Origin: Adiantum capillus-veneris
Taxonomy: Eukaryota; Streptophyta; Polypodiopsida; Polypodiales; Pteridaceae
Direction: 5' to 3'
Assembly (NCBI GenBank): GCA_014529385.2
Contig: CM043959.1
Location: 92,111,529 to 92,175,528, forward strand
Length of the DNA: 64,000 nt
Shown here piece after piece: positions 57,391 through 64,000 of the stretch. The translations under genes and the position numbers were made by a program. The number at the start of each line of letters is the position of its first letter. Within the stretch, counting starts at the first letter, position 1. The notes beneath the pieces are model-generated. The model had not been told where the DNA came from. It ran no database searches and saw only the letters and a list, made by a program, of their open reading frames with translations.

Positions 57391-60000
57391 TAGGGCCATA
57401 GGGTGCTAACATAAAGCATGTAGAATATCTTGCTAACATGAAAGGTACCCTATGGCCCCAAGAGTGCCAACAAAGATCATATAGGGTCTCTTAGTAGCAT
57501 AGAGAGAACTCTATGACCTTAGTACCATAGGGCTCTAACATAGAGTCTATGAAGAGGCACGTAAGTCACTAAATGTCCATAGGGTACAAATATAGAGTCT
57601 CTAAAGGGGCACTTAGGTCACTCAATGGTCTTGGGGCCATAAAGTATTCTATATGTATGTAGTGAGGAATTCTCTTCAAGGACACCTTGGCCACCCTATG
57701 GCCTTACGTCCCCCTATGGCCCTAAGGCCATAGGGTCTCAACATAGACAATAGATGGTTTCTTATGATAGCACCCTATGACCCTAGGGCCACAGGGTTCC
57801 AACATAGATCATATGGTGTTTCTTAGTAGCATATAGGGCACCCTAGGGCCATAGGGTGTGAACACAGAGCACACAAGGTCTCTTCCTAGCATAGACAACA
57901 CCTTGTGGTACTAGCACCATAGGGTGCAAACATGAAACATTAGGGGTTATATTAGCCTTGAGGGCACTTTGTGGCCCTGGGGACATAGGGTGCCAGCATA
58001 AAGCATATTGAGGTTCTTATTAGCATAGAATGACCCTATGGACCTGGGGCCATAGGGTGCCTATATAGAGCATGGAGAGCTACCTTGTGACCCTGGGGTT
58101 ATAGGGTGCTAGCATTAGGCATAGAGGGTTTGCTAGCATAGAGGACATCCTATGGCCCTAGGACGATAGGATGCCAGCATAGCCCATGTACAATTTCTCT
58201 TTTACCATAGAGGACATCTTATGGATCTAGGGTCATAAGATGCCAACATAGTGCATAAATGGCTTCTTATAAGTATACACGTAAACATAGGCATAGAGGG
58301 AATTTTACTAGCATAAAGACCGCCATATGGCCTTGGGGCCATAGGGTACCAACATAGAGCATAGAGGGATTTTTATTAGCATCTTGTTGCCCTTGGGACT
58401 CCATAGTGCCATAAAGTGGTTTTTGTATATATAGTAGAGAATTCTCTCACACATGATACCTTGGTCACCATCTGGCCCTTGGACCATATGATAGTATCAT
58501 GGAGGACACCCTATAGCCCTAGGGTTTCCTTTTATCCCTAGGTCCAGACACTGCCAACGTATATTATACATGGTTTCTTCATAGAGCAAACCTTTTAGCC
58601 CTACACAATAGATTGGAAACCTAGACCATATAATGTATCCTACTAGCATAGAAGGCACCCTATGACCCTGAGGCCAAAGAGTACCAATTTAGGGCATAAA
58701 GTATCTCTTCCTAGGATGAAGGGCACCTTGTGTCCCTAGGGCCATAGGGTTCCAACGTAGAGAATAGAGGGTTTATTGCTAACATAGAGGGTCTCTTTAT
58801 AGGATAATGGGCACCCTATGGCCGTAGGTCATAGGGTGCCAATATAGAGTCTCTAAGATGGCACCTAGGATAAGGTGATCTTTGCAAACATGGTAAGGAA
58901 TACTCTCAAAGGTCACATTTTCCACCCCGCCCTTGGGACCATAGAGTGCCAACAGCGAGCATACATGGTTTCTTACCACCCTATGGCCCTGGGGCCATAG
59001 GGTGTCAACATAGTCAAATGGGGTGCAAACTTAGAGCATAGAGGGTTTCTTACTATCATGGAGGACACCTTGTGTCCTTGGTGCCATAGGGTCCAAACAT
59101 ATAGCATGGAGGGTTTCTTGCTAGCATAGAGAGCACCCTATGGCCTTGGGCCATATGATTCCAACAAAGAGCATAAAGGGTTTTTTGAGAGCATAGAGGA
59201 TAGCTTATTTCCTTGGGGCCATATGATACAAAAATAGAAGAGTCTTAAGAAGGGCACCTAGGCCACTAAATCACCATGGGGCCATAAGGTGGTCTTTGTG
59301 GGGAATGCTCCTAAAGGGTTCCTTGGCCATCCTATGGCCTTTGGGCCATATGTTACCAACATAGAGTTTAGATGGTTTCTTACTAACATAGAGCGCACCT
59401 TGTGGCCTACGATCTTTAGATGCTAATATAGAGTTTCAATGGTTTCATACTAGACGTAAGGGGCACCCTATGGCTCTGGGTCCATAGGGTGTCAATGTAG
59501 AGCACAGAGGTTTCCTTTCATTCATAGAGGGAACCCTGTGGCCTAGGAGCCATTTGATGCACCCTATGACCCGAGGGTTGTAGGTCGCCAATGTAGAGCG
59601 TAGAGGTTTTCTTTCTAGCTTAGAGGGAACCTTGTGGCCTAGGGGCTATTTGGTGCTCCCTTAGAGCATATAGGGTTTCTTAGTAGCATTATAAAGGGTA
59701 CCGTGTGGCCCTCAAGTCTCCATAGGGTGCCAACATAGAGCGTGGAGGGTTTTTCTTACTACCATAGAGGACATCCTATGGCCTTGGGGCCATAGGGTTT
59801 TAATATTGAGCAAAGAGGATTTCCTACTAGCATAGAGGGTACCTTGTGGTTCTAGGTCCATAGGGTGCAAACATAGAGAATAGAGGATTTCTTACTATCA
59901 TAGAGGGTATCTTGTGGCCCTAGGTCCATAGGGTGCAAACATAAAGCATAGAGGATTTGTTACTAGCACAGAGGGCACCCTATTGCCCAAAGTCCATAGA
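57391..60000 (+). repeat. CTATGGCC palindromic minisatellite, block E (2.6 kb, ~35-40 units)
   Basis: Tandem, length-variable unit (mostly about 60-80 bp): CACCCTATGGCCCTGGGGCC, ATAGGGTGCCAACATAGAGC, ATAGAGGGTTTCTTACTAGC, ATAGAGGG. The core is an inverted repeat; for example 58977-59004 has 13-bp perfect arms CACCCTATGGCCC / GGGCCATAGGGTG with a 2-base spacer. Units are diverged and some are truncated. Blocks A, B and D are the same family in opposite orientation. Confidence 0.92.
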
Positions 60001-60300
60001 CATTAGGAAAACCACTCTCTTCCTCTCTCCATAGCTCCCCCTTCTCTCACACCTCCATCAACCCTCTATAGTCCCACACCCCATAGCCCACAAATCCACT
60101 ATCCTCTCTACCTCTCACTCCTCCCCTCTGTCTCTATCTCCACTGTCAAAACCACCATAGGCAGCTCACCTCACCCTCCCCTCAGCTCTTCATTCTCTCT
60201 CCACAGTACCCACACACAATAGACCACAACCTTGCCCACTTCTCTCCCTCACCTTCCTCCCACCCATTTCCAATCCCTTCCTAAGCCCAACTTCCGAAGC
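60001..60300 (+). promoter_or_regulatory. CT/CA-rich 5' flank of gene X
   Basis: Pyrimidine- and C-rich sequence (CTCTCTCC, CCTCCC, CACACCCC tracts) between the array and gene X, as in plant 5' leaders. No clear TATA box. An in-frame upstream ATG at 60232 would add 23 residues to gene X. Confidence 0.4.
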
Positions 60301-61635
60301 ATGTCCACCGGTAACACGCATAGACGGCCCAAACCAGAGATAGAGGAGATTGTGTTGCACAAGACAAAAAATTCAGAGGGGGGATGGATCCCACAGGTAT
60401 TCAAGAAGGTTTCATGGGTCTACATGCAACCGTCACGTGCTGGACCTCATCGCGTACGATGTCGAGGCGTATTGGAACGCCATTGGAAGGGAAGACTATT
60501 GGCATTCAAAGAAACCAAGTCCGGAATGGTGGCCATCGTGCAACACGTGTACAGTGCAGCTGAGATCCACCTGAAGAGAGCTTCAACTCAATTTGTACCT
60601 CATTGTAAGTCCTCATGGTTTAGCTATCCCATGCATATGTCATGTTTACGTTTATGCGATCATTATGTTTGACTAAGTGCATTTGTAAAGATGTTTTTCC
60701 ATCCAGCTTAGTTGAGGAGCAGCCGCTTGAGTGCCTCTCAGGCACGTTCATGGTTGTGCATGCTCACATTGGGGAGCTTATGTTTCCTAATGTCTCATTG
60801 AAAAAACTTACCAAGCAGCGAATATTCATGTACTCCCACAAGTACGTGGTGCCGAAGTCAAGCCAAATCTATGGTAGGTTAGAAGCCGTGGAGACACCCT
60901 CATTGCAGAGTGCAGAATGGCCAACTCCAGACCATTGGGCCTTGCTTTCTTTCAAGCACAAGGTGCTGCAAGATTTCCAAGGGTCCCTAAAGTTTGGTAA
61001 GGCAACCGGATCGGTGGGTCTCAGTTGGCATTGTCCCATTCATTTGTTTGTGCATGCATTCCGCTCTCTGTCGATTGTAGAAACACCAACAATGTTTGTT
61101 TGCAAAGAAGTTTACATAGATGCAATGGACACCATTCTAGGTGTCAATTGGGGCTATTTTGACGGTTTGCATGATGGTGACCGTTACAAGTGCAATGTGT
61201 CCCCCACACAGCTTTGCCTTCGGTATTTGAATGCAAGGTGCACCTTGTATGCACGGTTTATCTACGAGAGGTGGATGCACAAACGTGGCAAATGGATACC
61301 CTTGCATTTGACAGCCAAAGAGGTTCAATCCTTTGAAATTCGTGTCCACATGCAAAATAATGAGGTGGAGGTGGTTGCAGTGAATCCGCATTGGACTCTT
61401 GCCAATATTTGGGAACACTTTTTCATAATGGGATTCGAAGATGTCGGCAAAGCAAGTTTCAAACTAGAACAACACAAGGTCTGCTTTGTGCTTGCTTAGC
61501 TACCTTTTCTTAATTTTTGTGGGTATTTTTATTTTGATTGCCCATTTTTTGGTTGTGTAGATTCGAAGGCGGATGGAGGCCACTATGCTTGTTTACAAAG
61601 ATTGGGCTATAGACGAAATCATCTTGTCTAAGTGA
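60301..61635 (+). CDS. gene X: unknown protein, three exons, open
   Basis: Proposed exons 60301-60604, 60712-61478 and 61561-61635 give 382 codons (381 aa). Intron 1 (GTAAGT...TTAG, 107 nt) and intron 2 (GTCTGC...GTAG, 82 nt) both keep the frame, and the last exon ends WAIDEIILSK then TGA. Exon 2 encodes most of the protein (GTFMVVHAHIGELMFPNVSL, WPTPDHWALLSFKHKVLQDF, CKEVYIDAMDTILGVNWGYF, RYLNARCTLYARFIYERWMH, NPHWTLANIWEHFFIMGFED). It is rich in Trp, His and Cys, with no signal peptide or membrane segment. I do not recognise the family. Exon 1 is the least certain part: a second open frame overlaps it at 60350-60574. The start could be 60232. It is probably nuclear or cytosolic by composition, which is only inference. 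Gene Y follows 200 bp downstream. Confidence 0.55.
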
Positions 61636-61838
61636 ATTGGCTTGTAACTTTAATCATTTATATATTGGATATTTTATTATAGATTTTGAAAAATTTTAAG
61701 GTGTTGTACTTGATTTTGTACTTGAGGTTTAAGGTGGTGTAAATTTATTTTTAAAATGCATATTTTTTATTTTTTTCGAGATGGAATATGTCTATATAAG
61801 GGGGACCACCTCCTCATTTCACCATTTTCATCCCAGCA
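61636..61838 (+). promoter_or_regulatory. X-Y intergenic region with TATA box
   Basis: AT-rich. CTATATAAGG at 61792-61801 is a good plant TATA box about 40 bp upstream of a likely transcript start and 38-66 bp upstream of the first ATGs of gene Y, so Y probably has its own promoter. Confidence 0.55.
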
Positions 61839-63442
61839 TTGCAGAGAGACCTAGTATACCCAATCATGCAAAGAGAAGACATGGCTGCTACTAGTGCTTT
61901 AGATGCATTCCTTACTGAGGCTGGGCATGCAAATCACCCTGAGCTTCAAGCATTTTTCACAACCCTACCCGATTTGGAAACCACCTTGACCCTCCACTCT
62001 CAATCTTTTGAGCACATTACTTCATACATTTCCACATGCATGGGGAGATTCATTGTTGAGTTACCAAACCGGTAAGGGCAATGGGTCCCTGAGGGCGTTC
62101 TCCACCACATCTACCAAGGGGACATGCCATTTCATCAGCGGCTTGCATGCTTTGCCACCATTGCACAACACGCCGGACAATATGTGCGGCTTGAAGCTGA
62201 TGATGTGCGAGCAATGCGTAAGGGAAGGATCGAAAACAATTTTTTCTCTGTTCAGGCCATAATGATCTTCCTCCTTCATGAGTGCCCAGCAGGCCCTGAC
62301 GTAGTGCTACCACACTTGCAGATCGGCGGGGTACTGGCTGACGTGAAGGACCGCAAGCCCATGGCTATTGACACATCTGTAGAGGAGAGGACGCTTGCCT
62401 TGACCTACCCTGTAGGGATTCAAGGCCTCTTGGAGGCCTTTCCATCTATCGGCTCATCCTCGGGACCGCCAGAAGGAACCACCACTCGGGATGCCATCCG
62501 TGAGGTAGAGATTACCCGCTTCTCCTCCATTGTGGTGGGTGGGGAGGAGTTTGTGTTTATGCACGATCTGGAGAAATCCTTTGAGCTTCGCGTGGATGAG
62601 TGTTTCGCCATCCTTGATGCCCATGGCAAGTTTGAGGTTGATACCACCACCTCCCATGAGGATGATCTCCTACTTCCCATGGGGAATACTTTGGCGGACA
62701 CAGTGGTGATCGCACAAGCCGAGGTGGCAGCGGCTGAGCAGGCCAAGGTCTCTGAGGAGGATTTTGTGGCCATGCAAGCCATGTGTTTGGCTAAACGCGC
62801 AAGAGTAGATTCACCATCACCTGCTGCAACACCTCTTTTGCTTGATCCAAAGGGGACGTCAAATGTGGATCTTTACTTGCACCCAGATACTGATGAGGAG
62901 GATCGTAGATAAGAGGTATAGATTCTCACTTACATTTGATTGTTACAAGTGATTTTGTTAATGTTATATCATAATTCTGTGCCATATCTCACAAAATCTA
63001 TGTTTTGCAGGATGTTTTGGAGGTTGACACCTGGGCACAACGGTCAGGGGGGAGGAGGACGCCGTTCGGACCTAAAGCGGCACTTGCTCACTACCTTGGC
63101 ACACTTCCGACTGGTGTCGTGGTGTTTGTGCATGCCGACTACTCTCCCAATGGTCGCTACAACATTTTTGCTCTCCGTTCACTCTCAAAGGCGTTGTGCT
63201 TAACAACCCTTGACCAATCGGCCAACCTTGTAGTGCTTCTAAAGAAAGATTTTGCAATATCCACTTTCGGCGTTAACTTTCGCGGGCTCCTTATCGCCCA
63301 TGTCGGCATGAACCAAGCTGTAGGGGTTAATGACACCCAAGAAATCACAACCACTTTACTTAATAGGGAGCCACCCCAAAAGGCCAAGCGCCAAAAAATT
63401 GTAATTCGAAAGATCCTAAAGCAAAAGCCGGATATCATGTAA
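61839..63442 (+). pseudogene. gene Y: unknown protein, two exons, two in-frame TAA codons
   Basis: One reading frame runs from 61839 (MQRDLVYPIMQRED; MAATSALDAFLTEAG begins at 61881) to 62915. A GT-AG intron (62916-63010, GTATAG...GCAG) joins, in phase 0, an exon 63011-63442 ending QKIVIRKILKQKPDIM. The frame holds coherent protein throughout (HQRLACFATIAQHAGQYVRL, FFSVQAIMIFLLHECPAGPD, VVFVHADYSPNGRYNIFALR) but is interrupted by TAA at 62073-62075 and 62910-62912. The second TAA lies one codon before the splice donor. Features seen: an acidic/serine-rich middle, a DEEDRR end of exon 1 and a basic, nuclear-signal-like KAKRQKIVIRK tail. No family recognised. It is either a recent pseudogene or two shorter genes (62124-62912 and 63005-63442). 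Confidence 0.5.
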
Positions 63443-63514
63443 AGCATTAATTTCTTTAATGAAACTACTTTTTAGTGTCTACAACTCTCTTACTTGCAAG
63501 TTTTTGAATTTCTT
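63443..63514. other. 3' flank of gene Y
   Basis: Short AT-rich stretch after the stop (TTTCTTTAATGAAAC); a possible 3' untranslated region. Confidence 0.3.
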
Positions 63515-64000
63515 ATATGTTTGGCTTCCATTGTGTATGAGAAGCACCATAATTTCTGATATGACTACTAAAGAGTTTCGCAGGCCTTAAAATTATTAAT
63601 ATGCATACTTTGTTATATGCTAGGCTTCCAAAGTTATTAATGTGCCTACTGAAGGGCTTGGAAGGCCCTAAAATGGGCTGCCACAAGGGCGCGCATTTGG
63701 GCCTTCCATCAGCAAATGAAAGGGGCAAATGCGCGCCCTTGTGGTAGCTCATATTGGAGCATGTAAAGCCCATTTAGGAGCATACCCAGGTACATTACAT
63801 GTGCAAAACCCAAAGACAAGAGATAAATATGTTTTGGCAGCTCATTTGGGGTAATCTCAAGCCCATCTTGTACTAGACCCAGATACTTAAAGTTGTTATA
63901 TGTTAGGCTTCCAAAGTTATTGGATTGCCTACTGAATGGCTTGGAAGGCCCCAAAATGGGCTGCCACAAGGGCACGCATTTGGGGCTTCCATCAGCAAAT
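63515..64000 (+). repeat. GCTAGGCTTCCAAAG tandem repeat with hairpin
   Basis: A ~105-bp segment at about 63612-63717 recurs at 63896-64000 (GTTATATGCTAGGCTTCC, AAAATGGGCTGCCACAAGGG, GGCCTTCCATCAGCAAAT), a spacing of about 283 bp. A weaker partial copy starts near 63513. Between copies, 63681-63699 and 63726-63744 form a perfect 19-bp inverted repeat (CCACAAGGGCGCGCATTTG). The array is cut by the window edge. Confidence 0.85.

Noticed and set aside
57391-60000. CRISPR-like array of palindromic repeats with spacers
   Set aside because: Repeats are diverged, 'spacers' are themselves homologous parts of the unit, lengths vary, and the context is eukaryotic nuclear DNA with LTR elements and introns.
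62050-62782. Minus-strand open frames opposite gene Y
   Set aside because: They mirror the plus-strand codons; splice sites and TATA box support the plus strand.

Overview
The window looks like TE-dense nuclear DNA of a land plant. The evidence is Ty1/copia and Ty3/gypsy LTR elements with plant-type primer sites (initiator-Met and Asp tRNA), a CACTA transposon with TNP2/DUF4218/DUF4216-type proteins, short GT-AG introns and long satellite-like arrays. I cannot name the species. A ParB/methylase-like relic and gene pairs I do not recognise lean weakly towards a non-seed plant (inference only). No rRNA, tRNA or CRISPR locus was recognised. All repeat periods, counts and identities were made by eye.

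Layout. 1-10 kb: a decayed Copia fragment (Copia-1), LTR fragments of two gypsy families (LTR-A, LTR-B), and a 5'-truncated chromodomain gypsy element (Gypsy-1) ending in an 1.8-kb 3' LTR (LTR-A). 10.06-16.70 kb: an array of ~190-bp tandem units, each containing a hairpin. It is split by a 3.9-kb gag-only Copia-type element (TR-GAG), whose own 3' LTR is split by a clean solo LTR. 16.70-19.81 kb: an LTR-B end with an Asp-type primer site, then a ~280-bp tandem array with a palindromic core. 19.81-24.62 kb: Gypsy-2, same family as Gypsy-1 but inverted, so the two face each other tail to tail. 25-32 kb: blocks of a palindromic 'CTATGGCC' minisatellite, a Copia 3' fragment (Copia-2) and a broken gene resembling a ParB-like plus DNA-methylase-like protein. 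32.005-39.521 kb: a CACTA DNA transposon with TGA target duplications, a TNP2-like gene lacking its catalytic core, a TnpA-like gene, a 174-bp tandem array and a long compound microsatellite. 39.96-42.89 kb: Gypsy-3, whose LTR carries a cluster of perfect heat-shock elements just upstream of a TATA box. 47-57.4 kb: Gypsy-4, a gag-protease-only gypsy element on the minus strand, with a nearly whole Copia-3 inserted in its 5' LTR. 57.4-60.0 kb: a 2.6-kb CTATGGCC array. 60.3-63.44 kb: two adjacent plus-strand genes of unknown function (X and Y), the first open over three exons. 63.5-64.0 kb: a hairpin-bearing repeat.

Common threads. Nesting gives a relative order: the 190-bp array is older than the TR-GAG, which is older than the solo LTR; Gypsy-4 is older than Copia-3; CTATGGCC block D is older than the CACTA element. 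Four unrelated tandem arrays each carry a palindrome in every unit, which is the most striking structural theme. The non-TE-like coding islands (ParB/methylase relic; X/Y) both border CTATGGCC arrays.
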